A stretch of 64,000 nt of DNA from Archegozetes longisetosus (GCA_018873245.2 JAEMBT020000001.1:19594220-19658219), one strand, 5' to 3'; positions 37,564-49,545 are shown, numbered from the stretch's first letter. Notes: generated by a model not told the origin, from the letters alone. Made by a program: numbers and translations.

Positions 37564-37761
37564 TGCTTTTTACTATTTTTTAAATATCTTTTGCAGCTAC
37601 TAATTCTATTATTTTAGTTCATTTATCGTCAAATATCATTTTAAACTATTCAAAAGGTTAGTTTATTATGAAAAAATTCACAAAGAATTAACAAATAAAA
37701 TTTAGAAAGTATCTGACTCTTCGAGTACATCAGGAGTTGTGGTCAATAAGACATTGCAATT

Positions 37762-39186
37762 AGAGGCGTGCAGCTCAAAGAAAACCGAGTCCCATCCCAT
37801 TCCGTCAAGTCAAAAATCTATCCTGTTTTATTCTGTACTGAAGAGGTTAACTTTTGTGCCTTCCCGTCCCATCCCATCCCGTTTTATCCCGTTCATCCTA
37901 TCCCTATAGAAACTTTCATTTATAACAATTAAATGTCAGTGATGGATTCGATGAGTCTTTTATTAAATAATTAAATAGGAGAGAAGTTCCAACTGCATTT
38001 GAACAATATAGTTTCAATTCTTATCAAAGTTAGATCTAATAAAAAGCCATTATCAATGTTTTCAGGATCTAAATTAGATCTATCTACAAGTATTAACGAA
38101 AATAGTATAAAATATCAATGATTTATATATTATCAAAATGATTATTAGCGTAAAATTTCATACATATCAAACTGTATTGAAGTCAAGCTAAAAGTTTGAT
38201 AAAGATATGAAAATTTGGATTAGTTCTGAACTGTTAGCAATCTAAACTCCCTTTCAATTTAAAAGTAGTGTACTTGTAAAAATACTTATATTCCCAATCT
38301 AAAACCTAAGGCTCAGATTAAAAAGATACCGAATGACTAAAGTGTTAAATATAATATATAGTGCTTAATAAGCACTTTTGATATTTTTCAATAGAGAAGA
38401 GGCTCCTTTTGCAGTCAAAGCATGATGTGTTTTTATAATAACTATATTTTGTTTGGCTCCTCTTTGTTTGATCAAAATTCACTTAATCAAAATACATTTG
38501 ATCAAAAACCCTGTTTAACTACCCCGAGAGTCAATTGAGCCCTGTATTCAATAATGAATTACTCTGATTTGAAATACCCATTTTATGACACTTTCTAGGA
38601 GTTACTCAAATAAAACTAGTATGATATACTTGCAATTTTTATTTTTGCATCTGTAATAATCTTTATCTTTATATGAACTATACTTTTAGTAAATATAATA
38701 ATCAACAACTACTGAATCTATTGATATAGTAGACTTGATAAAATAAAGCGAAGCATTCATTATAATTGGGAAAAATCACCAATTTATCAACGAAGTTATT
38801 TGACTGAAAACTAATATGAATGAAAGTTATATGAGGTTTTATTGTTTAAATACTAGTTATTTAAAAATAATCTGTGAGTCACGTAGTTTCTATTCCTTAG
38901 GGACAGCTCTGGTATTTAATCTAAGATTTCTTTAATTTCTGAAACACAACATGTTATTTCGTGATTATTCATTAATCTCACAAATTAAATCTGAATCCAG
39001 TTGAGAGTTTAGTTTATTTTTGAGTTTGAAAACAGGATTTTTTTTGAGAATAAACAACTTAGGGGGTTGGAAACAGAGTTTAATTTTGATCAAACGAAGT
39101 GCTCCCTTTTGTTTAAAATATTCACCAATTACGTTTTAGTATTTTGTTAGAAATATTTTTACTTTCGGGACACTGGGACATAGTGT
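37762..39186. mobile_element. composite insertion in copy C, one hAT-like end plus an inverted-repeat element
   Basis: The interval replaces about 200 bases of the PNUTS-derived sequence. It begins TAGAGGCGTGCAGCTC followed by repeated TCCCATCCC/GTCCCATCCC motifs, a style of end seen in hAT elements; the matching right end was not found. From 38454 to about 39105, TTTGTTTGATCAAAATTCACT is mirrored by GTTTAATTTTGATCAAACG, giving an inverted-repeat element of about 650 bases. No coding sequence recognised. Confidence 0.45.
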
Positions 39187-39477
39187 TAGCTATGAGTTGT
39201 CAAATGGTAAAGTTAGATTTTGTGAAGCATTAAAATATCACATACTGTAGTTTGAGTATGACTTTATGTTTGAAATTAAAAATAATTAATTTTTTCAGAT
39301 CTTATATGGATTCAATTCATGTGATACGCTAATTAGTAGAATGGCTTTTCTGAAGCGTCTAATAATTGAAAATCAAATTATTTTATCATAATCTTTGTGT
39401 TTACTATTTTGTGGTTTAGGGTAATAGGATTTATTGGGCTATGACTTTGTTCAACTCAATACATTAATTTTGTGTTT

Positions 39478-40180
39478 TAGAGATGCCAACACCTCTCAGC
39501 CTAAAAAGCTGGAGAAAAATATTAAAGGGGTGACCTTCATGTAGAAAATTTTATTTGACCGTATAATTATGTAATCAACATCAAATTAAATTTTAAAATC
39601 ATATTTCTTTCCTGATTAAGATTCTTCTATTAATTCGTGGTCTTTTGGTACACGATCATAAAACTCTGTACAACTCATAGAATAATTAAGTTTGATACAT
39701 AGTTCAGCTTTGACTTGAGGTGCAGTTAGACGATTTTTTCATCTGTCCATAAATCTTTCATTACGCTAAGTAACAGTTCGACAAAATCAATTCTAATTGA
39801 TTCACACTGAAATAAAATACGAACTAAACTTAATGAGTGTGAATATGTTTATTTAAATCAATAATAGCTTAATACTTATCAGAATATAAATTTCAGTGTG
39901 CGTGTGTCGATTTATTTGACAGGTGTTAAAGCTAATCATTTGAAGGATTAAAATAGTATTAAGTATAAGTTTAGTTCGCATATGAAAGTCTTTCGTGAAT
40001 TTCATTGCAATTAGTTGAAATTATGTGGATCAAAATTGATTTTATTTTCATTTCATTAAATTATTCAATATTTAAAATATTTGTGTAAGTTAAATAAAGG
40101 TTCGAGATTGCAACCTCTAGATTAAGGGTCGAGCTGGAGACTGGAAAGGGGGTCTAAAAGCTGGGGAGTTGGCATCCCTA
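39478..40180. mobile_element. hAT-type nonautonomous element with 8-bp target duplication
   Basis: The ends TAGAGATGCCAAC and GTTGGCATCCCTA are inverted repeats; similarity continues into TAAAAAGCTGG / CTAAAAGCTGG. Flanks are TTGTGTTT (39470-39477) and TTGTGTTC (40181-40188), an 8-base duplication with one change. The empty site is seen in the intact gene near 16597 and in copy B near 31026, both reading TTAATGTGTTCAACC. The 703-base element therefore inserted after copy C separated from B. No transposase seen. Confidence 0.85.
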
Positions 40181-41079
40181 TTGTGTTCAACCAATCTTAT
40201 AGTATTTTGTAGTGTAAAAATACTTTAGATTATCAATATGTATGACTTATTATTCTTATGAAAATGTTTATTGATTACAAAATCCAAACGTATATCTATG
40301 GGTATTACCAGAAGATCAAATTTGGCAGAATTGATAGAGCGAAATGTTTGCACCAATCGCTTGGTCGTCATTATCTGACTTCAAGCGATAATTATTCAAT
40401 TTAAAGCTTTAACTATAAGTCTCAATGAAAATTTCATTATTTTCACAAACTATTTATGACAAACACATTTTAATTTTACACTTGTGTTATCATAATTACA
40501 GTATCTATTCATAACCTAATATTATGATGATGTAATCTCATTCTTTAGTTTATTGCTCCTTAAATGATAATGTTTTCCATTGAGATGAAGACTCAAAGCG
40601 TTTTAAACTTTACACACTTAAGACAATTTTATGAAAATCGTAGAAGTTCTGAAGTAAAATCGATTAATCGGAGAAAACTAAAATCAAGTGGCAATTTGAC
40701 TCTTATTTGGCTTATAATTACAACAATAAAAGATATTGATTAATAGTAATTTCACAAAAATAATACAATACTATAAAATTAGAAAAAATGATAAAAATTT
40801 CCTTAAACCAGTTTGACTCTTAAGCCAATCACAAGTTTTTACATTTAATTTCAGTTAAACTTCGTTAAAGAAAAGTTGGATGTTTCTATCTACTATCAGT
40901 CAATCAATAAATATTTTGTTCTTGATTTTTCTTACTATTAAGCAAAATATGTTGGGTTTTATCTATACATATGTTATTTTGTTCCAGATTCACGAATATA
41001 TGATTTGGTAAATTGATAGAAAATGCAATGAGTAATTTTCAAATTTGCTTTTCGTGCAAATACTCTTACTGTAATTGAA

Positions 41080-41490
41080 TGAAAAAAAGCCAGAAAATGG
41101 TATTGTTTATCGAGTATCGATCAAAGTATTTTGAGACACGCTCAAGTAAAGTATGACATTTCTATTGAATTAAGCTTAATAATTAACTGTTAATTTCCAA
41201 AAATTCTTGTTAATAAACACTTAAAAATATGCTTTATTAAAAATTGCTTCATCAGACGATTAATTTTTAATCAAAATAGATCTGTTAAAAAAATTTGAAA
41301 TTAAATCCGAAAAATTATTTATTCAAGGATTGTCCCAATTTCATGTATTTTATCGAATTTAGAGGCAAGTAAATGATTAGAGAGCGAATTCCTCCGCTCC
41401 ATATTATATTACACGCAATTCAAGAGTTCTCGAGTCAAACAAATTTTTGAGACTCGAGAAACTACTTTCCGAAAATACCATGCACTAGAA
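41080..41490. repeat. inverted-repeat element upstream of GR4
   Basis: Counterpart of the element at 19415-19795: TATCGAGTATCGATC near 41107 and GAGACTCGAGAAACTAC near 41450 form the inverted ends. Confidence 0.45.
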
Positions 41491-41624
41491 AAGAAACTTC
41501 TATTCAGGATATGGTGAATGCAAAACAAATAATAAAGAAAACAATTTTTTAGACCGAAGTACAATTTAATATTTTAATAGTATAAATAAGACTTTTCATT
41601 AAGTAATCAATAAATACTTATTAT

Positions 41625-41750
41625 TCAATATAAAACATTGTGCGAAGACGTTGTGTATAAGTAAGTGAAAGAACAAAATTGAATATTACTTAAGTACGAT
41701 CGAACTATCTGTTCAAATCCTCTGATATACTTTACAAGTGATTCTTAGAA
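41625..41750 (+). promoter_or_regulatory. type-a receptor proximal promoter (GR4)
   Basis: Near-identical to the GR1 and GR5 upstream blocks, including AATATAAAAC and TGTGCGAAGACGTTGTGTAT, about 120 bases before the ATG. Confidence 0.4.
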
Positions 41751-42821
41751 ATGGATGGAATGAACTTATTTCATTATATGAATCTAATCTTCTTATTTTA
41801 TGGATTGGAGTCTAATTACAGAAAAAGACATATCCAAAAAGTGATGATGATTATCACAATATCGATGTTATTCCTCAATCTGATTTCGATAACCCTAGTT
41901 CTTAGACATTTAACTCTTTATGAAATTTCATGGAATATCAAATCTTTATTTGCATTCGTTTCGTACTTAGTTTTAAGACTTAAAAATAAAAGTTTGTACA
42001 AACTCATTGATGACTTGCCAGGAACTTTGATAGATAAGAAAATCAAAATTTTTACAGCAATTTTGGCGGGTATTTGGCTGATTTGTACATTAACTGTCGC
42101 AGCAATGTTTATTTATTCGTCTATATACTCTCAGTATTATGTGGTCCAACAATGGAAAGAATTACCATATTTGATATCACTATTGCTCGGAATTTTAATA
42201 GAAATCTCTGCTTCAATCTATGTTTTTGGTTCGTGTTTAATGGAGATATTAGTTTACATTCATATTAGTTTGATAATAAACTTCATGAGAAGTAAACATT
42301 ATAATAATCTGTTGACGAAGCATTTTGGTCAGAATTTAGAAGAACTGAGACGATTGAGAATTAGTGAAATAGAGATGCAGTCAGTAATTGAAGGCATTAA
42401 TAATTCAATCGGTTTTGTGCCTGTTGTCTGGTTGGCAGAAATGTTTATCAGAACTTGTATTATAATAACCCAAATGGCAACAAGTTACGATAAAATCATA
42501 GATTATACTTCTAATTCAATGGACATATTGATCATATATACTTTACTCATAACAGCTATTATAATTGTTGGTCATTTTGACAATAAATATGATATCAAGG
42601 AAATAACACGTATTATTAATAAATGTTTCTCATCTACAGAACCTATTGACCAGAATTTCAATATAGAAATACTGAGATATTTACAAGAAGTATCGAACCG
42701 GTGCACTAGTAGACCAAAATCTTGTGGAATATTTAAAATAAATTCCAAATTAGTTATTGCTTTTGTAAATTCTGTTATCACATTCTCTGTTATGTTTGTT
42801 CAGCTCAAATCTTCAAAGTAA
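41751..42821 (+). CDS. GR4, type-a gustatory-receptor-like protein, intact
   Basis: A single exon encodes 356 aa, MDGMNLFHYMN to VMFVQLKSSK. It has the same length and membrane topology pattern as GR3 and GR5, and is closest to GR5 and GR1. Family signatures: GIWLICTL in a central segment, FGQNLEELRRLR in an intracellular-type loop, VGHFDNKYD before the last loop, and ITFSVMFVQL at the end. The residues DIKE replace DVNE of the other copies, a private change. The 3' flank is type a (matches GR1). Upstream lies pseudo-PNUTS C. By family it should be a plasma-membrane taste or contact chemoreceptor; expression is unknown. Confidence 0.84.
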   Translation: MDGMNLFHYMNLIFLFYGLESNYRKRHIQKVMMIITISMLFLNLISITLVLRHLTLYEISWNIKSLFAFVSYLVLRLKNKSLYKLIDDLPGTLIDKKIKIFTAILAGIWLICTLTVAAMFIYSSIYSQYYVVQQWKELPYLISLLLGILIEISASIYVFGSCLMEILVYIHISLIINFMRSKHYNNLLTKHFGQNLEELRRLRISEIEMQSVIEGINNSIGFVPVVWLAEMFIRTCIIITQMATSYDKIIDYTSNSMDILIIYTLLITAIIIVGHFDNKYDIKEITRIINKCFSSTEPIDQNFNIEILRYLQEVSNRCTSRPKSCGIFKINSKLVIAFVNSVITFSVMFVQLKSSK

Positions 42822-43082
42822 TTGATTTTTCATTCGACTGTTGATTGTTTATAAATATATGATTTGTCAAAATGCAACAACTTTATATTGGTAGTGACTA
42901 TTTTGACTAAATACAAAATTCATGAGTAAACGCTGAGATTGAATTGATTTATGAAAAAAAAGAGAGTTATATAAGTGCTCTTATGAGAAAAATTATATGT
43001 ATTTGAAGGCTGAAAGAGAAGAAACGAACTAAGGATTCTACTAGAGAATGAACAGAGAATTTATATAAAATTTCATTTCAGT

Positions 43083-43345
43083 TTGACTTATGTGATAAAC
43101 TTTGACAAAAATATTAATATTTGGTTTAGGTATCAACTTTTTGTTTATGTTAAATAAATCATAGATTTTTCTTAATCTCTAAAAAGAATGCCAAATTTTC
43201 ATTTCTTTAAAGACCGAATTGGTATTAATAGTTTGGTATTTCTTATTAGTGATTGAAAAAATCTATGATTAATCTAATATGAGTGAAAAGTTGATACCTA
43301 TTAGTAAATCAAATTTTTGTCTAAGTTTATTGCAAAAATCATAAT
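43083..43345. mobile_element. palindromic MITE-like element
   Basis: The left arm (about 43083-43187) and right arm (about 43245-43345) are imperfect inverted repeats; GGTATCAACTTTTTGTT pairs with the reverse of GTGAAAAGTTGATACC, and AAATCATAGATTTTTC with GAAAAAATCTATGATT. The loop is ~55 bases. No coding capacity. Confidence 0.6.
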
Positions 43346-44140
43346 GAAATTAAATCTATAATAATAATATTGTTACAGTCTGTTTGTTTGTTGGCCTGTT
43401 TGATGCCTTATGAGCTCAGGACTTAGGCACCAAATATTGGTATCATCGTGATCTGTGGGCTCGAGATAGGGTATTATGGATGCCGAAAGTGAACACTAAT
43501 CATATCAGTAATTAGAAAACTATATTATTGACCGAAAATTTTAATTTCTAATAGTTATGTTTATGAAGTTTCTACTGTAGATAGTATTGTAACCTTATCT
43601 GAATTTCTATAGGTTTTCGGAAATAGTAAAATTTCACATTTCATTAGTTTTAGTATTGTTTATGTTTAACGTACTGTTATCAAGTTATTTAGTGTTATTA
43701 GAGACTGATGGATTAACCATAGATTTTTTGCTCACTTTTGTCTTACGTTTAACCATTTAAACCTGAAAAATGTCATAGGCATAGTGGACTATGTTTTGAT
43801 TATTTAATAACTTATTTGAATAAGTTTTGAGTAAAAAGTCTTCATTTCATTAAGAACTTTGAGAAATACGTTTTTAAAACTTTTCAGACTTTGTTATTGA
43901 TTTTAGGTTAAACAAACAATAAGTTAATACAAGATACAAGAAAATAAGTTTGTATTGTATCGATTTAATTGCATTCAAATTTAGCTAATCTTATTGTTTC
44001 TAGGTTGATAAATAACTTAGATTATTCTTAAGTTTTAAATGTTGTTAAAATTACTCATCAATATGCACAACAAACTTAGTAATTAGGAAAGTGTTAGGTT
44101 ATTTTTTACTTCAACTGAGAATACTCGAGGATTTCAAATG
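43346..44140. other. AT-rich spacer, nothing recognised
   Basis: No ORF, RNA gene or repeat end that I can support. Confidence 0.5.
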
Positions 44141-44143
44141 AAA

Positions 44144-44900
44144 AAGAATATTGCCGAACCCTGCCTATCGTATGTTTTTAAATATGACAGCATATTTAAT
44201 CACGATGTAAAATGTAATATTTTGGTGGGGACTCCACCCTCCGCACCACCGGACTCCCCATTTTAATCTCCGCCGAGGTTTACTCTTTTTTCTCCAATTC
44301 CACGCAGATATCATTCAGAAATTCTGCGGAATTGGAATCTCGGGCAGATGTCGTGCATACCCGAAATACCACAGAACTGTTGATATGTGCGTACAACAAC
44401 CGACAGTTATGAGGCCCTGGACACAAGAGTAAAATTTTTTATATCGAATAGTTTTCGAGATATTCGAATTTTGTGTCGAATTTTTCGATTTTTTGATTTT
44501 AAGATTTTTGAATATATGATGTATGGTTTCGATGTAGAATTTAACGCTGACTATAAATATGAAAACCATTTTTCGATATCTTTAATATCCACCGAATAAA
44601 TCTAATTTTATCCCATTTTAAAACTTTAACGCCATCTAACTCCTAAACTATAAGTTGTGCGTAGGTGGGCCCATTGGCAATTTTGATAAGGCTGATGACC
44701 TCTATTAAAATATATCATCAGATCCTGAGTACCAAATTAGGCAGAATCCCATAGACTTTTCGGCAATGTTCTTGCTAATATTTTTAAATATGAATAAAAC
44801 AAAGGACAAAGAGTATAATTAAAATAAAATCCAAAAAAGTTGTTTACTGGAGATGAAAATAACCGCTTATTACTCTTTGTCATTCATATATGTTAGATAT
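44144..44900. mobile_element. fragmentary repeats around 44.1-44.9 kb
   Basis: AATATTGCCGAA near 44148 and TTCGGCAATGTTC near 44759 are inverted, suggesting ends of a ~620-base element. The interior is less AT-rich (GGTGGGGACTCCACCCTCC near 44225) and contains a hairpin, CCAATTCC...GGAATTGG, at about 44295-44336. Immediately to the right, about 44800-44900 matches the reverse complement of one end of the element at 61068-61568. Confidence 0.35.
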
Positions 44901-45329
44901 TGATAGTTAGATGAACAAATCATAGTTTTTAATTTTCTCCTGCTATAATAAGTGTAATATGCTTATAAATTATAATCCCTCTGATTTTCAAAACTTTAAA
45001 AAATCATCATAAAAATTTTTTGTTAGTTTCTCAATACAACTTTGATCAGTTTTGATTATTCTATAAAAACTAGAAACTTCATAAAATAATTTTAGCATAA
45101 GAAAAATAGGGTTATAGACTTTCGAACTATTGACAGTCAAATAATTGATTGAATACATTATGAAAAGAGAGTTAATAACTAACTGTTAGTCTTTAAACCT
45201 CTAGTAACAGACATTATTAACTTGGTAAAGTTCTACAGTTGTATCTGCTTATTAATCTGTTCATGTTAGGCTTTAATTCCTCACAATGTTAGGACATGTT
45301 CATCTCTAATAAAATTCTTTCTACTCAAA

Positions 45330-45951
45330 GGTTGGTATAGCGCAGGATGTTATTATTGGGCAAAATCTATAGTAGAATTGATTCCAACACTTCTGACAAC
45401 TCTGTTATATCTATATCCTAGACATCTACGATGGAAATACTATTTTCTTTAACTACTTATTTTTCGTCACAATTGGCGTTCTTTGTATGCAAAGTATTGG
45501 ACATTGTGTAGGAATTGTATTCAGTGATAACTTGAAAATTGCAATTTTCTTCTCAGTCGCAATATTCGTAGTACTATATCAGTTCTGCAATTTTCTGATA
45601 CCCATCAAAGAATTGCATTATGCTCCTCAGTGGTTAAGCAATTTATCGACTTTAAAATTGGTATTTGAATGCACTATGATTTCATTTTATGGCTTTGATC
45701 GCTGTACAAACACTGAGCTCTCATCGGTTATGTATCATTTAAAACTCGAAGACGTTGCTTACTATAGGAATGCTAGGATTTTAATCTATCAGTTCTTTAT
45801 TCTTAGGAGCTTAGCACTTGTTGCACTTTTAATTAAGGTGCATCCTATATTTAGAAGTAAAGAAGATGAAGAACGTCGTCAACTAGAGGTCAAATCACTC
45901 AACCCATTAAATACTCACATTCCAGGACTTAGTTCTCATCACGAATATTAG
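45330..45951 (+). pseudogene. ABCG-family transporter C-terminal fragment
   Basis: After an acceptor-like TTCTTTCTACTCAAAG, the frame reads GWYSAGCYYWAKSIVELIPT, a typical ABCG (white/scarlet type) membrane-domain segment. A one-base shift near 45411-45420 moves the frame to DIYDGNTIFFNYLFF...MQSIGHCVGIVFSDN, then membrane helices (AIFFSVAIFVVLYQF), the ABCG external loop APQWLSNLSTLKLVFE...FYGFDRC, a last helix (FFILRSLALVALLI) and a polar tail to the stop at 45951. The ATP-binding half is absent from the window. A terminal exon with an indel, most likely a pseudogene fragment; as an alternative, an intact distant exon plus an assembly error. Confidence 0.65.
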
Positions 45952-46850
45952 TATCTTCAAATATATATTTGACGAATATAGAATACTAATATAACTTAGC
46001 AATTAGTTTCTAAAAGATTATCACTAACACTTTCTATAGTTAGCTCTTAAAAGTTTGATATTACTTTCTGTAATGTTATTTATAATCGCACTTTCCCAAA
46101 TAGTTTGTAATATGACTCATCATAGCGTTTTCGATAATTTGAGGGTAGTAATAACTTTAATGTGAATAAACAACCGTAAAAGTGTTGCTTTAAATTTGAA
46201 ATTAGCAAAATTAAGGAAGCTAAAATCTATGTTATGGGAGAGAAAGTCAGTATAGATTATTATATTTTAGTTTTCACTGTCAATATACAGCACTATCGGG
46301 TAGCATGTGAATAAAATTAGGCGCCTTGCAATAATACCAAATTATTGCGCATTACATAACTTAATCAAAACTCAGTTTTCTATCAAACATCGTTTATTAT
46401 TCTTAAAACAATTTCTATGGTTATTGTCAATAAAAGAAATCACACCTGAAGTCAAACCTGCTATTCTGGCACTTTCCAAAGCTAACACTAAATATCGTTC
46501 AATACAGGAACAGCTCTTGAAAGTAAACATTAAGATATCACTAGGACTCATATCTAATATCTGTAGTTCCGTTGAAATTAAAAAGGAAATTCATTAAAAT
46601 TGAATAAAAATTCGGTCATTAACACATGCCAGAACAAGATGAACACACGAACTGACCCGGAAAATAAAGAATACTATCAGTACTTCAAACCCATCAAAAC
46701 AAAACGAAATGACAAAACATTACAGTCTCACACTCGATAATTAATGAAATTATATTGATACGAACTAAATAAAATTTATTTATTTTACTATTATTTCTCA
46801 TACTATGTTAAATTGAACAAATAAACAAATTTCTTATTCTTGTATTTTTC
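45952..46850. other. 3' flank of the ABCG fragment
   Basis: About 45955-46215 is similar to about 51640-51857 within the element in pseudo-PNUTS D. An open frame of 96 codons at 46307-46597 has no recognisable family and is not supported. Otherwise AT-rich. Confidence 0.4.
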
Positions 46851-47270
46851 CACAGTAATACCCCTAATCCCTAACATTTAAACTGGTGTCCTGAGCACTA
46901 GTATAATGAGTCCACGTCTAGTCCGGCTGGTTTCTTATTGGACTTGTCTATATGACACCAGTTTCTCCTGTATATAAACCTTTAGAAATCAATAAAATTC
47001 ATTCGGTTTTTTACAGTCAACAAAATTGCTATCAGTTCTTACTATTTTGCGGATCGCTCGCGTTTCTGACCCTGTTATGGTAGTGCTTCTTGTCGAGCGC
47101 TCCCAACAGGTCCTTCTGAACAAAACTAGAGCACAAACACTTTCAACTCTCGCCGTTGTCTACTGGTACAGACAAACGGACTCGCGAAGACGCGTTTCAT
47201 TGACCAACTCAACCCACTCAGGCTCTCGCTCGGGTTGTTAGTCGGTCCCTAATTGTCGCACAGCGGCCGT
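46850..47270 (+). mobile_element. LTR-like region
   Basis: The block is less AT-rich than its surroundings and has promoter-polyadenylation order typical of a retroelement LTR: TATATAAAC near 46972, then AATAAAA near 46991, then ACTCTCGCC and CTCGGGTTG-rich sequence. TG and CA ends and a primer-binding site could not be fixed, and no second LTR was found. Confidence 0.3.
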
Positions 47271-47309
47271 TTCTCGGCTAAGTCGACACAATATATAAAG
47301 ATCTAGGGA

Positions 47310-47650
47310 TGAAAATGCAACAAAAGCTTAAAGTTCACAAATTTACTGATGATCACTGCGCAAATCGAAAAACAAATTGCAGAAAATTACATTAAAGACA
47401 TTTGGCTAAAGATAGAAGTAAATATGTGATAAGTGATTCATTTATCATTCGTACTGCAATAGGAATTCAAAGATCTGTCATATTCGAAGAAGTGAACAAA
47501 CACCTGAAGAATGGATCAATGATTGAAAACAACTCTCCCATAAGGTTTATGATCGTCGGAGGTTTGACAGGAAGAGGGCCCCTTCCATTGATTAGATTCC
47601 TCTCAAAGTTGACATGTGAGCGAAGTATTACGTTGACTTTGTATTGAAAT
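47310..47650 (+). pseudogene. mariner transposase fragment
   Basis: MKMQQKLKVHKFTDDHCANR (from 47309) and NCRKLH resemble the TxxHxxxRxxxCRxLL stretch between the DNA-binding and catalytic parts of mariner transposases. In the next frame, from about 47402, SKYVISDSF occupies the place of the first catalytic SDE, and RFMIVGGLTGRGPLPLI resembles the MVWGGITxxGxxPL segment. It is frameshifted with no catalytic Asp at the usual site, and no terminal repeats were identified. Confidence 0.45.
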
Positions 47651-48345
47651 CATTACTTGAATATCGGTTGCCTAACTTGTACTCAAATAAGCTCTATAAG
47701 GTCTACATCTACCAAACCGTAACTAAATATAAATTCTTAATAAATTATTCTTCTGGAAATAAACATTTAATATAAACTATTTTATAATTAGACCTATTGA
47801 GGAATTAACTTAATTAAAAAATCACTTGCCCCTCTCTGGCCATTGATATTACCATAAAACTTCTAATTTAGATAATTTTCTAAGCGATTCTTGTTCTGAT
47901 TTAATACATATGCAAACTGCTTCATCGGCTCAACGCTATAGTGTTGTCTATAATGTTATTCCCGTTACAGAAAGCACACGATATTACTCACCCAACTATT
48001 TAATACTCATCTAAATTGTAGACAATTTACGCTTTATAATAAATTGTATAATAAAAATTGACCAAATTTCGTTATTAAATTAACTTTTATTTATAGCTAC
48101 TTATTGACTAACTTAATCCAATTCATTAATAAATACAAAAAGTTCCAAATTGAATGGTATTTTAATAGATATAATTTATAATTGAACAAAAATATAAATC
48201 TATTAGTTGAACAGTGGTTTAAGTATAAATCAAAGAAACATAATATTAAAGTATAAGTGAAAGTTTCGTGTTATGCAAAAAATTGTGTGATAATCATTAA
48301 CTGCTTCAAACAAGTTGTAAGAATAGCATATTTAGAGGAATTCAA
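47650..48345. repeat. type-b 3' flank attached to GR5
   Basis: The reverse complement matches the sequence after GR2 (26733-27038 and 28125-28215), including the run before AGTTGAGTGGGTAATATCGTGT. The similarity ends near 47930. No gene. Confidence 0.65.
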
Positions 48346-49416
48346 TTATTTAGAAGATCTGAGCTGAACAAACATAACAGAGAGTGTGATAACAGAATTT
48401 ATAAAAGTAACAACTAAATGAAAATTCATTTGGAATGTACCACAACATTTAGGTCGATTAGCGCATCGGTTCGATACTTCTTGTAAATATCTCAGCATTT
48501 CTATATTGAAATTCTGGTCAATAGGTTCTGTAGACGAGAAACATTTATTAATAATACGTGTTATTTCATTCACATCATATTTATTGTCAAAATGACCAAC
48601 AATTATAATAGCTGTCATAAGTAAAGAATAGATAATCAAAATGTCCATTGAATAAGAAGTATAATCTATGATTTTCTCGTAACGTGTTGCCATTTGGGTT
48701 ATTGTAATACAAGTTCTGATAAACATTTCTGCCAACCAGACAACGGGCACAAAACCGATTGAATTGTTAATGCCTTCAATTACTGACTGCATCTCTATTT
48801 CACTAATTCTCAATCGTCTCAGTTCTTCTAAATTCTGACCAAAATGCTTCGTCAACAAATTATTATAATATTTACTTCTCATGAAGTTTATTATCAAATT
48901 ATTATGAATGTAAACTAATATCTGCATCAAACATGAACCAAAAACATAGATTGAACCAGAGATTTCTATTAAAATTCCGAGCAATAGTGATATCAAATAT
49001 GGTAATTCTTTCCATTGTTGGACTACATAATACTGAAAATTTATAGTCGAATAAATAAACATTGCTGCGACAGCTAGTGTGCAAATCAGCCAAATACCCG
49101 CCAAAATTGCTGTAAACATTTTGATTTTCTTATCTATCAAAGTTCCTGACAAGTCATCAATGAGTTTGTACAAACTTTTATTTTTAAGTCTTAAAACTAA
49201 GTACGAAACGAATGCAAATAAAGATTTGATATTCCATGAAATATCATAAAGAGTTAAATGCCTAAGAAGTAGGGTTGATGAAATCAGATTGAGGAATAAC
49301 ATCGATATTGTGATAATCATCATCACTTTTTGTATATGTTTTCTTCTATAATTAGACTCCAATCCATAAAATAAGAAAATTATATTCATATAATGAAATA
49401 AGCTGATTCCAGTCAT
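48346..49416 (-). CDS. GR5, gustatory-receptor-like protein, intact, type a with a type-b 3' end
   Basis: A single exon encodes 356 aa, MTGISLFHYMN to VMFVQLRSSK. Residues 1 to about 250 match GR1 and GR4 (type a). The last ~40 residues (CANRPKCCGTFQMNFHLVVTF) and the downstream flank match the type-b side, shared with GR6. So it looks like a recombinant gene. Hydrophobic segments and loop motifs (FGQNLEELRRLR, VGHFDNKYD) are as in GR4, and the frame is fully open, so the protein may be functional. It is the first gene of the inverted half of the cluster. Confidence 0.84.
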   Translation of the reverse strand: MTGISLFHYMNIIFLFYGLESNYRRKHIQKVMMIITISMLFLNLISSTLLLRHLTLYDISWNIKSLFAFVSYLVLRLKNKSLYKLIDDLSGTLIDKKIKMFTAILAGIWLICTLAVAAMFIYSTINFQYYVVQQWKELPYLISLLLGILIEISGSIYVFGSCLMQILVYIHNNLIINFMRSKYYNNLLTKHFGQNLEELRRLRISEIEMQSVIEGINNSIGFVPVVWLAEMFIRTCITITQMATRYEKIIDYTSYSMDILIIYSLLMTAIIIVGHFDNKYDVNEITRIINKCFSSTEPIDQNFNIEMLRYLQEVSNRCANRPKCCGTFQMNFHLVVTFINSVITLSVMFVQLRSSK

Positions 49417-49545
49417 TTCTAAGAACCACTTGTAAAGTATATCAGAGTATTTGAACAGTTAGTTCGATCGTACTTAAGTAATATTCAATTTTGTTCTTTC
49501 ATTTACTTATACACAACGTCTTCGCACAATGTTTTATATTGAATA
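49417..49545 (-). promoter_or_regulatory. type-a receptor proximal promoter (GR5)
   Basis: Reverse complement of the GR1 and GR4 upstream block, with GTTTTATATT (TATA-like AATATAAAAC on the minus strand) near 49531-49540. Confidence 0.4.

Larger units (their letters stand above)
36852..40790 (-). pseudogene. pseudo-PNUTS copy C
   Basis: Starts at the same exon 5 position as copies B and D, then keeps degraded exon 4 (to about 37620, with loss of the exon 4 start), the exon 3 donor side, and intronic sequence matching 16.3-17.15 kb and 17.36-17.52 kb. Exon 2 is completely deleted: sequence equivalent to about 17155 joins directly to that of about 17359 near 40710. A 1.4-kb insertion (37762-39186) and a hAT element (39478-40180) interrupt it. 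Frameshifts are visible in exon 4. Nonfunctional. Confidence 0.85.

Noticed and set aside
46307-46597. 96-codon ORF after the ABCG fragment
   Set aside because: No recognisable family, no splice or promoter context, AT-rich composition typical of chance ORFs here.
47026-47241. 71-codon ORF in the LTR-like region
   Set aside because: Arg/Ser-rich reading of less AT-rich noncoding sequence; no homology recognised.
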